A stretch of 64,000 nucleotides of DNA from Pelosinus fermentans JBW45 (GTDB taxonomy: Bacteria; Bacillota; Negativicutes; DSM-13327), in contig NZ_CP010978.1 of assembly GCF_000271665.2 (NCBI RefSeq), forward strand, positions 3,874,501 through 3,938,500, written 5' to 3'. A program made the translations under genes and the position numbers. Shown here in pieces: positions 1-9,401 of the stretch; position 1 is the first letter of the stretch, and each line of letters starts with the position of its first letter. The notes beneath the pieces were generated by a model that saw only the letters and a list, made by a program, of their open reading frames with translations, was not told the DNA's origin and did no database searches.

Positions 1-1806
1 TGACTGAATTCGATTAATAATTGCTGATATATTTTTGGTAGCTTTTGCAGATTGCTCGGCTAACTTACGTACCTCGTCTGCCACTACCGCAAAGCCTCGA
101 CCTGCTTCTCCTGCCCGGGCAGCTTCAATCGCCGCATTCAAAGCCAGTAAGTTCGTCTGTTTTGCGATTTCGGTAATTACACCGGTAATTGTGCCAATTT
201 CTTTCGTACTTTCTCCCAGTACCTCAACTGTTTTAGCTGTATCGGCAACAAGGCTTTTGATATTTTGCATCTTAACTACCGTCTCATTGATGACCTGCTG
301 CCCTTGAGCAGACGCTGTTGAGCATTCATTAGTAGAAGCTGCCGTCTGCTGAATACTTTCTGAGACATTCACACTAATATTCACTAGTTTTTGCAACAGT
401 TCCTCAGTCGTCTTCGTATCTTTGCCCTGATGTCCAATTTTTTCAGCAATATCCGCGACAGACTGGGACACCTGAATACTTCCGACGCGTGATTGCTCCG
501 AAGTAGCAGCAACCGTATTGGTGGACTCTAATACAAGAGCAGAGGATTGTTTTACAGACTGTACAATATTTCGCAAACTAAGAGTCATACTATTAAAAGC
601 CATCGCAACATGCCCTAATTCATCGTGTCGATAATGCCCCATCGTGTGGGTTAAATCCCCCTGGGCTACAATATCTGCCCCTTCCGCTAATTCTTGCAAG
701 GGAGCAAGGGACCGACGAATCACAAACAAACCACTAATCAGTAAAATCATAATCATCAAAAAGATAATCTTGGTGCTATTTTCTACCATATCAAATGCCG
801 ACTGCAGTGCCTCTTTTTTGGGATAGGTGGAAATAGCAATCCAATCCGTATTCGCAATGGGGCGATAGGAAATAAAATAGTCTTGATTCCGAAATATTCC
901 CATAGTATTACCGGACTGCTTTTCCACAGCCTCTTTATAATACTCTTCATCTAATTGTTTGGACTCTGTAACCGCCGATGAATCACTTTGATAAAAGATT
1001 GGTACTCGATTCTTATTCAGAATTGTAATGGAATAGCCTGGATTTTGCGATAATATCTGCTCCACCAGATTATTTACATTCTGCATAGATAAATTAGCTC
1101 CCAGTATCCCCTGCACTTTATTATCTGCTCCTACAATAGGAACTGACGCAATAATCGTCATTTCATTGGTTACCTTACTATGTACTGGGTCTGAAAAATT
1201 TACAGTTCCTTGCAATGCCTTCTGAAAATAATCCCGATCCATAATATTTACTAATGCTTTATTATCCGTACGAAAAATTTGATTTCCATCGGTACGAGCC
1301 ACAAAAAGAGCCTCATTACCACCATAATAAGGCTTAACCTGGGTAAGATAATTCTCCAATCCTTCTTTTTGCATTCCGCGAATGCTGCTCGTGGAACTGG
1401 TTACCATTAAAAAATTCTTTTTAGATTGAATATTGGCACCAATATCGCTAGCGATTCGGTCAACAACTTTATTATTTTTATCAATTGCAGCCTGAGTTAG
1501 GCTTTCCATTGTCTGATTCGTGAAATACCAGCCAATGATACTTAAGGGCATAACACAGATAAGAGCCATGGTAATGGTTGCCTGGGTTGCAAGAGATGAC
1601 CAAGATATTTTGAAGGTAAAATTACGCAAAAGATCCAGCTTGAAAAGCCTTAAAAAATGTATCCTATAATTACTCTTTCCGGAGAATTTAGGTAGCTTTT
1701 TTCTGTACTGCTTCAATTCTCTTAAGCATATAATCGGATTACTTTTGAAATTAGGCATAAACCTAATTTTTATATTCTTTATAAAACTCACCAGTTTTTT
1801 TAGCAT
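1..1806 (-). CDS. Methyl-accepting chemotaxis protein, C-terminus cut by window edge
   Basis: Membrane chemoreceptor that passes ligand binding to the CheA/CheW array. The reverse-strand reading frame is open from an ATG at 1806, preceded by a GGGGG ribosome site, to the window edge (602 codons). In order it shows an unusually long, basic cytoplasmic N-terminus of roughly 65 residues, a first membrane helix, a periplasmic Cache-like sensor ([20 protein letters not shown] and related segments), a second helix ([17 protein letters not shown]), a HAMP segment, and the methyl-accepting signalling domain including the highly conserved hairpin tip ([20 protein letters not shown], then [18 protein letters not shown]). 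The end of the signalling domain lies outside the window. Ligand is unknown. Family assignment is secure. Confidence 0.95.
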   Translation of the reverse strand, partial: MLKKLVSFIKNIKIRFMPNFKSNPIICLRELKQYRKKLPKFSGKSNYRIHFLRLFKLDLLRNFTFKISWSSLATQATITMALICVMPLSIIGWYFTNQTMESLTQAAIDKNNKVVDRIASDIGANIQSKKNFLMVTSSTSSIRGMQKEGLENYLTQVKPYYGGNEALFVARTDGNQIFRTDNKALVNIMDRDYFQKALQGTVNFSDPVHSKVTNEMTIIASVPIVGADNKVQGILGANLSMQNVNNLVEQILSQNPGYSITILNKNRVPIFYQSDSSAVTESKQLDEEYYKEAVEKQSGNTMGIFRNQDYFISYRPIANTDWIAISTYPKKEALQSAFDMVENSTKIIFLMIMILLISGLFVIRRSLAPLQELAEGADIVAQGDLTHTMGHYRHDELGHVAMAFNSMTLSLRNIVQSVKQSSALVLESTNTVAATSEQSRVGSIQVSQSVADIAEKIGHQGKDTKTTEELLQKLVNISVNVSESIQQTAASTNECSTASAQGQQVINETVVKMQNIKSLVADTAKTVEVLGESTKEIGTITGVITEIAKQTNLLALNAAIEAARAGEAGRGFAVVADEVRKLAEQSAKATKNISAIINRIQS

Positions 1807-1879
1807 GCTGCTTTCCCCCAAACATTATTACTATACATGTAATAAATGTTATGCTCATACAATAACTTCTTACCAATTA

Positions 1880-1918
1880 AACAGAAAAGGTCATGATATG
1901 TACATGACCTTTTCTGTT
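1880..1918 (-). terminator. Terminator downstream of pstS
   Basis: Perfect 16-bp inverted repeat (arms 1880-1895 and 1903-1918) with a 7-nt loop, directly after the pstS stop codon. On the reverse strand the 3' arm ends in TTTTCTGTTT, so the U-run is imperfect. It separates pstS from the chemoreceptor gene. Confidence 0.75.
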
Positions 1919-1939
1919 TATTCATATTTATCCGCCAGC

Positions 1940-2803
1940 TTATTTTTTTAATTTTGTAACAGGTACAAATCCATTTTTCTCAGCATATGTTTCTTGGAAC
2001 TCTTTGCTAGTTACATAGTCAATAAAGGCTTTTACTGCACCAGTAGGTTCCCCTTTAGTAAACATACGACCAAAGGTATATACAGGGTAGCTGCCGTTAA
2101 CAACGTTCTCAATGGAATATTTCACACCATTGTAAGACAAGCCTTTTACACTTTGATCCACATAAGCAGCATCTACATAACCAATGGCACCAGGAGTGCT
2201 TGCAATCGCAGATCTTACAGCACCATTTGAATCTTGAATAACAGCATTATCAGTGAAATCAGCATTTTTAAGTACTACTTGGGCAATCGTTGCACGAGAT
2301 CCTGATGACTTTGCACGATGAACTAACGTAATTTTTTGATCTTTACCGCCTACATCTTTCCAGTTCGTAATTTTACCAGTCATAATATCCACATATTGTT
2401 GTTGGGATAAATTTTCTACAGCTACGTCACTATTCACAATGAATACAAATGGAATTCCTACCAATTTGTGCTCAACAAGTCCTTTATCCTTTAAGTTGTC
2501 TTGCAGGGCAACATCAGAATTACCAATATTAACAGACCCTGCAGCAACTTGATTTTGTCCGGTAAAAGAGCCGCCGCCTGCGATATTCACCGTTACTTTA
2601 TCATATTTCTTTTGAAATTCTTCCTGTCCAGGTTTTAATAAAGGAAGCAACGCTGTCGAACCAGATGCAGTTACTGTTCCTTGTACATCCGCAGCCGCCT
2701 TAGGAGCTGCTTCTTTTGTACCGCCACAGCCAGCTACCAGGCTAACACCTAACATTAAAGACATCGCCGCTACAAGTATTTTAGATTTTTTTACTAATTT
2801 CAT
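1940..2803 (-). CDS. pstS: Phosphate ABC transporter substrate-binding lipoprotein PstS
   Basis: Periplasm-facing phosphate-binding protein, 287 residues, of the PstSCAB importer. The ATG at 2803 is chosen because it has a GGGGG ribosome site and starts a lipoprotein signal (MKLVKKSKILVAAMSLMLG, lipobox VAGC); an in-frame start 15 codons upstream has neither. Typical PstS segments are visible: TVTASGSTALLPLL near the mature N-terminus, GGGSFTGQNQVAAGSVNIGNSD, and HRAKSSGSRATI, which contributes phosphate ligands. No pstC, pstA or pstB follows; the next gene downstream is a chemoreceptor, so the permease must be encoded elsewhere. A Pho box lies about 60 bp upstream, consistent with induction by phosphate starvation. 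Confidence 0.95.
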   Translation of the reverse strand: MKLVKKSKILVAAMSLMLGVSLVAGCGGTKEAAPKAAADVQGTVTASGSTALLPLLKPGQEEFQKKYDKVTVNIAGGGSFTGQNQVAAGSVNIGNSDVALQDNLKDKGLVEHKLVGIPFVFIVNSDVAVENLSQQQYVDIMTGKITNWKDVGGKDQKITLVHRAKSSGSRATIAQVVLKNADFTDNAVIQDSNGAVRSAIASTPGAIGYVDAAYVDQSVKGLSYNGVKYSIENVVNGSYPVYTFGRMFTKGEPTGAVKAFIDYVTSKEFQETYAEKNGFVPVTKLKK

Positions 2804-2862
2804 TTGAAGACCCCCTGTAAAATTTACTATAGTTAAATTGTAAGACAATATGAACCGAAATG

Positions 2863-2890
2863 TGTTAAGACATTGTTACGTTTATGTTAA
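2863..2890 (-). promoter_or_regulatory. Pho box upstream of pstS
   Basis: On the reverse strand three TTAACA-type hexamers (TTAACA, GTAACA, TTAACA) recur with an exact 11-bp period at 2885-2890, 2874-2879 and 2863-2868. This is the direct-repeat layout bound by PhoP in Bacillus (TT[A/T/C]ACA with about 5-bp spacers). It lies about 60 bp before the pstS start and reads in the same direction. Confidence 0.8.
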
Positions 2891-2903
2891 ATCGCTTATA
2901 TAC

Positions 2904-4709
2904 TCAATCAATGCAGTAGCAACTCCGCCAAACTAATTTACACTTCTTTTTCACTGCACCAGCGGCTTCACCTAAATCAGCCGGCGTTTTGAATTTGCAT
3001 TCACGACTTGTCACTACCGCGATGGATAAGGAAACCATGGGGTATTCTTCTTCTATTCCATGTCGATTCTTGGCAACAATATATTCCACCTTTTGATCCT
3101 GTTCTGTATAAAAACCTCTAATGCGAACATCAAAATAATCAATGATTGTCTGGCATAAGGGTACAACATCAACGCCATGTACAATGGCAATGAAATCATC
3201 ACCACCGATATGTCCTACAAAGAATTCTGCAATGTTAGCACTTTTTAATTGCAACTGAATTAGCTGGGCCGTCATACATAGGATTTTATCACCGTTGTCA
3301 AAACCATAAGTATCATTGTATGCTTTAAAATTATCCAAATCAAAGTATAATACAGAATAAGGCTCTTTTGATTCAATAATCTGCTGCAGTTTTTCTTCAA
3401 TCAAAATATTCCCTGGCAAACCACTTAAGGGATTGCTATGTTTAGCCCGATTGATTTCTAACTGAGTCGTTTTCTCCAATAACTGCCGTACTGTAGTGAT
3501 CCCATAATATTTTCCATATTGAGTCACCACGATATAGTCATACAGACTATCTTCATATCTGGCAACTGCCAATTTTGATACTTGCTCTAAGGGCATATCA
3601 TAATCCACTATTAATGCATGATTGTCCATCAGCGACCCCACGGATCGCTTCATATAGACAGCGACTCCATATTGAGTCGCCAAATGCACTAGAAATTTAT
3701 TCTTCATTAACAATCCCACTGGCACCTCTCCTTGAAGCAAGGTAATGCCCATAAGATGAGGATTTTCATTAAAATATTCCAGGACCTGACTGCCAGTAAT
3801 TCCTTCTGGAAAGCCTGGATCGCGCCTGCTAATTTCTCCAATAGGCATAGTCAAAGGAGAATGAAAGGCCTCTTGTTTCTTCTGCTTGTTTTTTAATATG
3901 ATATTTTCTTTCACCAAAGAATGAATCGTTAAGAACTCCGCAGCCGGTCTTTGCAGCAGATACCCTTGACCATAGGGTATACCAATTTGAATTAAAGTAT
4001 TCAATTCGTCAATCGTTTCAATACCTTCTGCAATAATTTTCATATTCATTACAACGGAAAATTCATAAAATGCCTTTATTAATGCCTGTTTTAAAGCATC
4101 TTTATCAATATTCCGTACCAAATCCATATCAATCTTTATAAACTGCGGTCTTGTCTCTGCTAACAGCCGTAAGCCTGAATACCCTGCTCCAGTATCATCA
4201 ATGGCAATTTTATACCCTTGGCTGGTATAATGATCTAGAACCTTGCGAAAGTTTTTGTAATCAGCGATAGAATTTTTTTCCGTAATTTCAAAAATAATAT
4301 TACTCAGATCAAAATCCTGAGCTGCTACCATTTCCAGTGTGGCACCCTTTTGAAAACGCTCATCGTTTATAATGTTAGGATCAACATTAATAAACAACAT
4401 CATATCTTTGGGTAATTCCTTAACCCTGGCCAAAGCTTTACTTCTGCAAAGAAACTCTAACTCCCACAATTTATTAAACTTCTCTGCAGCTGCAAACAAA
4501 TCATCTGGCCGCTCCAAAGCTGAACCTTGTGGTCCACGACTCAAAGCCTCATAGCCAACAACATTTCCATCCAAAAGAGAAACAATTGGTTGAAAAACAG
4601 CCTTAATGTCTTTGTTATTTAGAATTTTCTCCAATTCACTGTAACCACTCTCTCCCCATTGTGTGTATTGGCGTTGTCGGACTAGCTGATTGCTTAGCAC
4701 AGCTGGCAT
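2904..4709 (-). CDS. EAL-CBS-GGDEF protein (c-di-GMP turnover)
   Basis: Cytosolic 601-residue protein with three parts. The N-terminal EAL phosphodiesterase domain (about 25-270) retains the catalytic signature: YEALSRG, the Asn of INVDPN, FEITEKN, AIDDTGAGYSGL, FIKIDMD, IIAEGIET and the Gln of GYLLQRP, so it is probably active. A central pair of CBS-like motifs (about 290-430) may bind a nucleotide. The C-terminal GGDEF domain (about 435-595) has YFDLDNFKAYND and the variant GGDDF; no RxxD inhibitory site precedes it. The EAL-CBS-GGDEF order suggests a phosphodiesterase whose GGDEF part is either a weak cyclase or a GTP sensor; that is inference. No membrane segment. The ATG at 4709 has a GGAGGA ribosome site. 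A three-repeat Pho box about 70 bp upstream suggests phosphate control. Confidence 0.9.
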   Translation of the reverse strand: MPAVLSNQLVRQRQYTQWGESGYSELEKILNNKDIKAVFQPIVSLLDGNVVGYEALSRGPQGSALERPDDLFAAAEKFNKLWELEFLCRSKALARVKELPKDMMLFINVDPNIINDERFQKGATLEMVAAQDFDLSNIIFEITEKNSIADYKNFRKVLDHYTSQGYKIAIDDTGAGYSGLRLLAETRPQFIKIDMDLVRNIDKDALKQALIKAFYEFSVVMNMKIIAEGIETIDELNTLIQIGIPYGQGYLLQRPAAEFLTIHSLVKENIILKNKQKKQEAFHSPLTMPIGEISRRDPGFPEGITGSQVLEYFNENPHLMGITLLQGEVPVGLLMKNKFLVHLATQYGVAVYMKRSVGSLMDNHALIVDYDMPLEQVSKLAVARYEDSLYDYIVVTQYGKYYGITTVRQLLEKTTQLEINRAKHSNPLSGLPGNILIEEKLQQIIESKEPYSVLYFDLDNFKAYNDTYGFDNGDKILCMTAQLIQLQLKSANIAEFFVGHIGGDDFIAIVHGVDVVPLCQTIIDYFDVRIRGFYTEQDQKVEYIVAKNRHGIEEEYPMVSLSIAVVTSRECKFKTPADLGEAAGAVKKKCKLVWRSCYCID

Positions 4710-4778
4710 AACAGTGTTCCTCCATATTCAAATGATCTTATTTCTATACTTAATAGTAAAGAACTGGAGCTTCGTTTA

Positions 4779-4806
4779 TGTTATGCGATGGTTATTTTTA
4801 TGTTAA
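4779..4806 (-). promoter_or_regulatory. Pho box upstream of the EAL-CBS-GGDEF gene
   Basis: Reverse-strand hexamers TTAACA (4801-4806), ATAACC (4790-4795) and ATAACA (4779-4784) repeat every 11 bp, the same geometry and orientation as the box before pstS. It lies about 70 bp before the start of the c-di-GMP gene and also within the divergent region serving the PhoR-like kinase, so it could affect both. Confidence 0.65.
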
Positions 4807-4893
4807 ATTTGGGGTTTTATTATTTTTTTTTCATAGTCAACCTATCTCTTTTATTGTATGATTTTTCTAGAATACATTCGTCAGGAGGCAATT

Positions 4894-6669
4894 ATGTTTA
4901 AATGGGGTATAAAACTAAGATTGACCATTAGCTACCTCTTATTAATCTTATTTACCATGCCAGTGTTAAGCGGCTATCTTCTTTGGTATTTCTATCAGCA
5001 TAATTTGGAAATTTTAACCTCCAGCTTATTAACCCATGCTCATGTTACCGAACATTTTTTAGAAACCTATATGGCAGGTCCCAATGAAAAATCCCGAATT
5101 GACCAACGCATCAAAGAATTGGCCACTAAAACAGATTTGCGTGTTACCGTCATTAATCATACTGGCGATGTACTTGCTGATTCTTGGGAAAATCCAGCCA
5201 CTATGGAAAATCATCTGCAACGGCCAGAAATAGCTTCTTCACTTACCGGGCATGAAGGATCATCCATTCGCTATAGTAGTACCTTAGGGCAAAACATGTT
5301 ATACGTAGCCATTCCCATACGAAATGACAACGAGATTGTAGGTTCCGTTCGCATCTCCAGTACTTTGGCGGCCATTGACGCTGGATTTAATCAAATTAAG
5401 TCCACACTTCTTATTGCCATCTTATTAACCTCTTTCTTAGCCATTCTGCTCAGTATTTGGTTAGCCAGAAAATATACTGCTCCTTTGGAAGAAATCACCG
5501 CTGCTGCCTGTGATATTGCAAATGGTAATTTAGACCGCCGCCTCCATGTACGAACTGGCGATGAACTAGAGCTACTAGCTCACACTCTTAATAACCTAAC
5601 CTCAAATTTAGATGATAAAATCAACGAAACCATTGCTGAAACACAAAAATTAGATCTCATCTTACAGCATATGGACAATGCTGTCATCCTCCTTGACCGA
5701 TATGGAAAAATAACCACAGCCAATAAAATGGCCAGAGATATTTTTGACATTAAAGATGCTATGCTCAATCAACATAATATGCAAGTTCTTGGTTATAGCC
5801 AACTTGATCGCGGGGTACAGCAAGCTGCGAAGCAAGGAAAAAGTATGCTGATCTATCTCAAAACCAATATTCATAGCAGCATAAGAGTATTTCAAATATT
5901 TATTGCCCCGATTACCGCTACCGAGAATGAGATTACTAGTATATTAAGTGTATTTCACGATATTACCGCTCTGCAGGATATGCATGATCGTCAATCTGAT
6001 TTTGTCGCTAATGCTTCTCATGAGCTGGCAACACCACTTACGACAATCAAAGGATTTGCAGAAACATTATTAGATGGCGCCTTAGAAGATAGCAAGCTGA
6101 GCTCTAAATTTCTTACAATTATCCATACGGAAGCGGAAAGAATGCAGCGCTTGGTGAACGAGCTCTTACAATTGGCAAAATTAAATTCTCATGAATATCG
6201 GCAGCAAGTCAAGCTAAAAGCAACTCATGTAACGCCCCTTCTCTACGCTGTAAAAGATGATCTTAGAACCAATGCAGAAGAAAAAAATATTACTGTAGAC
6301 ATTCAGGCAAATGCTGATCCTATTGTTATGGCTAACCCTGACTGGTTAAAGCAGATTTTGATTAATCTCTTGGATAATAGCATCAAATATACACCGCCTC
6401 TAGGCAAAGTACTGTTAACTTGTCTTCAGGAAGGCCATGAAGCGATACTCATCGTTGAAGATACGGGTATCGGTATTCCAGCTACTGATGTACCATTGAT
6501 CTTTGATCGTTTTTATCGAGTTGACCGGGCGCGATCTCGTAATGCTGGCGGCACAGGCTTAGGACTAGCGATTGTAAAATTTATTGTTGAAATGCATGGC
6601 GGCAAGATTGAGGTAAAAAGCTCCGTCAACATCGGCACAACCTTTACCATTCGCTTACCACTCGCCTGA
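4894..6669 (+). CDS. PhoR-like sensor histidine kinase
   Basis: Membrane sensor kinase, 591 residues. The start at 4894 has an AGGAGG ribosome site; an ATG 36 nt upstream has none. Order: membrane helix (about 8-30), extracytoplasmic Cache-like segment, second helix (about 165-190), HAMP, PAS (from about 245, LILQHMDNAVILLDRYGKI), HisKA with the phospho-acceptor motif ASHELATPLTTIKGF, and HATPase with N box (ILINLLDNSIKYTP), G1 (VEDTGIGIP) and G2 (GGTGLGLAIV). The architecture matches PhoR/PnpS. The H box has Ala where Arg or Lys is usual (HELATP). No response regulator gene is next to it, which is unusual for this family. Location near pstS and two Pho boxes supports a role in phosphate sensing, but this is inferred from context. 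Confidence 0.88.
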   Translation: MFKWGIKLRLTISYLLLILFTMPVLSGYLLWYFYQHNLEILTSSLLTHAHVTEHFLETYMAGPNEKSRIDQRIKELATKTDLRVTVINHTGDVLADSWENPATMENHLQRPEIASSLTGHEGSSIRYSSTLGQNMLYVAIPIRNDNEIVGSVRISSTLAAIDAGFNQIKSTLLIAILLTSFLAILLSIWLARKYTAPLEEITAAACDIANGNLDRRLHVRTGDELELLAHTLNNLTSNLDDKINETIAETQKLDLILQHMDNAVILLDRYGKITTANKMARDIFDIKDAMLNQHNMQVLGYSQLDRGVQQAAKQGKSMLIYLKTNIHSSIRVFQIFIAPITATENEITSILSVFHDITALQDMHDRQSDFVANASHELATPLTTIKGFAETLLDGALEDSKLSSKFLTIIHTEAERMQRLVNELLQLAKLNSHEYRQQVKLKATHVTPLLYAVKDDLRTNAEEKNITVDIQANADPIVMANPDWLKQILINLLDNSIKYTPPLGKVLLTCLQEGHEAILIVEDTGIGIPATDVPLIFDRFYRVDRARSRNAGGTGLGLAIVKFIVEMHGGKIEVKSSVNIGTTFTIRLPLA

Positions 6670-6688
6670 AACAATTGCACAAAATATA

Positions 6689-6800
6689 GAACGTTAAACA
6701 CAGAGGACACAGAGAGCCACAGAGAGCACGGAGGGGTATTTTCTAAGCCCTCTATGTATTTCTTCTCTGTGTTCTCTGCGCCTCTGCGGTTCGTTTATCT
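6689..6800. repeat. Dispersed imperfect palindrome, copy 1
   Basis: Two arms rich in CACAGAGGACACAGAG-type sequence (about 6690-6737) and CTCTGTGTTCTCTGCGCCTC (about 6765-6784) form an imperfect inverted repeat. Closely related sequence occurs at 10769-10874. It occupies most of the gap between the kinase and the PhoH-like gene. No coding potential seen. Confidence 0.75.
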
Positions 6801-6923
6801 TTTAGCACGTAACGTTTTGCTTAGCAAAAATTTAATCTATTATTAATGAATTCCTAACGCAATGTTAAATTGTAAACCTTATAATGAGAACGAGAATACT
6901 TTTCTCAATAAAGGGGGATTACG

Positions 6924-8309
6924 TTGAAGAAATATTATGTCTTAGACACTAATGTTCTATTACACTCTCCAAATGCCCTATACGCTTTTAATGAGCATAC
7001 TATTGTAATTCCTGAAGTCGTGATTGAAGAACTGGATAAGTTTAAAAAGGAATCAACAGAACGTGGCACCAACAGTCGTAGTGTCAGTCGCATTATCGAT
7101 AGTCTGCGTACACAAGGCAATTTACTAAAAGGAGTCCCCATCAATAACAGTGGTGGAATTCTCATCTTAGAATCTAATCATACTGCCACTGCCATGCCGC
7201 TTCACTGGGAAGGCGATAAAGCCGATAATCGTATATTGCAAGTTTGCAAGGGACTGGCAGAAAGCGGTCACCAAACTATTTTAGTGAGCCGCGATACGAA
7301 TATGCGTGTTAAATCTTCCATTTTAAACATTCAAGCCGAAGACTTTCGTAATGATAAAGTTTCAGATATAGACCAGCAATACACGGGACGTATAATTGCC
7401 TATACTTCTAGTGAAGTAATCAATCGCTTCCACGAAAGTACAAATCATTATATTGATCCTGATACTCTTTATGTTTTTGACGATCTGGCAGGTATATTAA
7501 TTCCTGCAGTCTTAGTTACCAACCAATTCTTGCTAATAAGGTCAACGGATAATGATCGTCATACCGCATTAGGCCGTTTTGATGGAAAAAAGGTCGTTCA
7601 CTTACAATACCAAAATCGTAATCCTTTTGGAGTTACGCCCCGCAATGTGGGGCAAATTTTCATGCAAGAATGCCTTATGATGAGTGCTGAAGAAGCACCT
7701 TTAGTCATTTTAAAAGGTATTTCTGGAACTGCTAAAACCTTTTATGCCTTAGCAGTCGGACTTTACAACTATATGGAATGTCGTCCAAGAGAGTATCACC
7801 ACATTCTAATCTGTCGTCCAAATTCAATGTTAGATGAAGGAATTGGTTTCCTACCTGGCACAGAAGCCGAAAAAATCGAACCTTACATGCGTGCGATAAA
7901 GGATAATTTATTTACATTAATGTCAGGTAACACACCCATGGAAGATAAAGATGTACTGCAAACGGAAGATACGGTTAATATGCTATTTGAAAAGCGTGTT
8001 ATTCAAACCGAAGCATTGGCCTATCAAAGAGGTCGCTCACTGCAAAAGTATTGGGTTATTTTTGACGAAATGCAAAATGCTACCCCACGCCAAGCAAAGG
8101 CTGTATTAACCCGTCCTGGCCTGGGTACTAAAATCATACTCATTGGTGATCCAGCCCAAATTGATAATCCACTGTTAGACAGCCAGTCCAACGGCTTAAG
8201 CTATGCCAGCGAAAAAATGATTGGATCTAAACTATGCTTTCAGGTAACCATGCTGCCTGAAGAATGCGAGAGATCTCCCTTGGCAGCAGAAGCGGCTATG
8301 AGACTGTAA
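6924..8309 (+). CDS. PhoH family protein with N-terminal PIN domain (YlaK type)
   Basis: Predicted PIN nuclease fused to a PhoH ATPase, 461 residues, probably acting on RNA. The TTG at 6924 follows an AAAGGGGG ribosome site. The PIN domain (about 1-145) opens with YVLDTNVLLHSP and has acidic residues at VIEELDKFKK and ADNRILQV. The PhoH domain (from about 245) has Walker A GISGTAKT and Walker B WVIFDEMQNATP, followed by ILIGDPAQID. Length and layout match Bacillus YlaK. The name PhoH comes from an E. coli phosphate-regulon gene; nothing here shows phosphate control of this copy. It is monocistronic, ending at a terminator shared with splB. Confidence 0.93.
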   Translation: MKKYYVLDTNVLLHSPNALYAFNEHTIVIPEVVIEELDKFKKESTERGTNSRSVSRIIDSLRTQGNLLKGVPINNSGGILILESNHTATAMPLHWEGDKADNRILQVCKGLAESGHQTILVSRDTNMRVKSSILNIQAEDFRNDKVSDIDQQYTGRIIAYTSSEVINRFHESTNHYIDPDTLYVFDDLAGILIPAVLVTNQFLLIRSTDNDRHTALGRFDGKKVVHLQYQNRNPFGVTPRNVGQIFMQECLMMSAEEAPLVILKGISGTAKTFYALAVGLYNYMECRPREYHHILICRPNSMLDEGIGFLPGTEAEKIEPYMRAIKDNLFTLMSGNTPMEDKDVLQTEDTVNMLFEKRVIQTEALAYQRGRSLQKYWVIFDEMQNATPRQAKAVLTRPGLGTKIILIGDPAQIDNPLLDSQSNGLSYASEKMIGSKLCFQVTMLPEECERSPLAAEAAMRL

Positions 8310-8327
8310 TCTTTTATTGCATTATAT

Positions 8328-8366
8328 AAAATAGGCTCGTACATTTTTTGTACAAGCCTATTTTTT
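8328..8366. terminator. Bidirectional terminator between phoH-like gene and splB
   Basis: Stem AAAATAGGCT-GTAC pairs with GTAC-AAGCCTATTTT and is flanked by A-runs and T-runs, so it can stop both convergent genes. Confidence 0.85.
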
Positions 8367-8369
8367 GCT

Positions 8370-9401
8370 TCATACAAAGTACTCGATGGCGGCATGAGGA
8401 AAATACGTATGTATTCCTTTATGCATATCCTTTTTCATTTCATCCATCGTTTCTTTTTGATATATATATTTTCCATAACCAAACTGCCCGTACTTAAATT
8501 TACGTTCCTCTTCTTTCATAGGTAATTTCGTTTCCGGAAATATATCAAGAATGTTATTTTTAGCTCTTTTAGTGAAGCGATGAGCGATTAACTCAAAAGT
8601 TATATCACTACGATCCTTTTTCGGAAGCTGTTTATCTAATTCCTGTAGTAATTGTAAATACTCTTCTTTCCAGCCAGGATAATAAAAAATAGGGGCAATA
8701 ATAAAACCAACAGGATATCCCTTCTCTGCTACTTTAGCAGCGGCCTCTACTCTTTGGATTAAAGTCGGCGTTTTATGCTCATACTGGTCAATAATTGATG
8801 CTGCATTGATGCTAAAGCGAAAGCGGGTATGTCCATTATGTTTAGCCGTTAATAAAGAATCCACCCGATCATGCTTGGTAACAAAGCGAAATCTGCCGAA
8901 TGGCTGTCTGCCAAAAAATTCAATAGTGTTATATAAAAGCCCTGTCAAATATTCTGTAGGAATTGGATCTGAAGTAGCTGCACCTTCAAACCAGGTGATT
9001 TCCGGTGCTCTCGCCCTGATGTAACGACTAGCCTGTTCCAATATTTCATTCACATTCACATACACCCTTAAATAAGGCTTCTTCCCTAAAGTAGTAGCAA
9101 GATAACAATATTCACACATACTCGAACAGCTAGTGGTCAACGGCAGCTGGTAGTGAGCCGATGGCTTACATCCTGCAAAATCTAGACTCTTTCTAATACC
9201 TACGACTAAGGTGTTCTTAGCTTCTTGATAGGCTTGCTGCGGAGTATCTCCCGGTATACCCGTAATTCGATTATGAGATCCAGTTAGCGTTATAGGTACC
9301 TTCATTTCTTGTAACTGTTCAAACACCTGTTGTCCAATGGGATATTCGAGTGCTTTGGGCTCGAAAAACGCTCTTTTGGGAATAAATTGATGACTCATCA
9401 T
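8370..9401 (-). CDS. splB: Spore photoproduct lyase
   Basis: Radical SAM enzyme that repairs the thymine dimer spore photoproduct in UV-damaged spore DNA during germination; 343 residues. The cluster-binding CxxxCxxC motif is present as CSSMCEYC at about residue 92, in the context LPLTTSCSSMCEYCYLATTL typical of SplB. The rest (VNVNEILEQASRYI, EGAATSDPIPTEY, RFRFVTKHDRVDSLL) also matches. ATG codons at 9401 and 9398 are adjacent; the second has better spacing from the GGGGGAG site, so the protein may be one residue shorter. No splA is nearby. Marks the organism as a spore former. Confidence 0.95.
   Translation of the reverse strand: MMSHQFIPKRAFFEPKALEYPIGQQVFEQLQEMKVPITLTGSHNRITGIPGDTPQQAYQEAKNTLVVGIRKSLDFAGCKPSAHYQLPLTTSCSSMCEYCYLATTLGKKPYLRVYVNVNEILEQASRYIRARAPEITWFEGAATSDPIPTEYLTGLLYNTIEFFGRQPFGRFRFVTKHDRVDSLLTAKHNGHTRFRFSINAASIIDQYEHKTPTLIQRVEAAAKVAEKGYPVGFIIAPIFYYPGWKEEYLQLLQELDKQLPKKDRSDITFELIAHRFTKRAKNNILDIFPETKLPMKEEERKFKYGQFGYGKYIYQKETMDEMKKDMHKGIHTYFPHAAIEYFV

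Noticed and set aside
35-307. Forward-strand open frame of 90 codons
   Set aside because: Lies antisense to the chemoreceptor signalling domain, which is far better supported.
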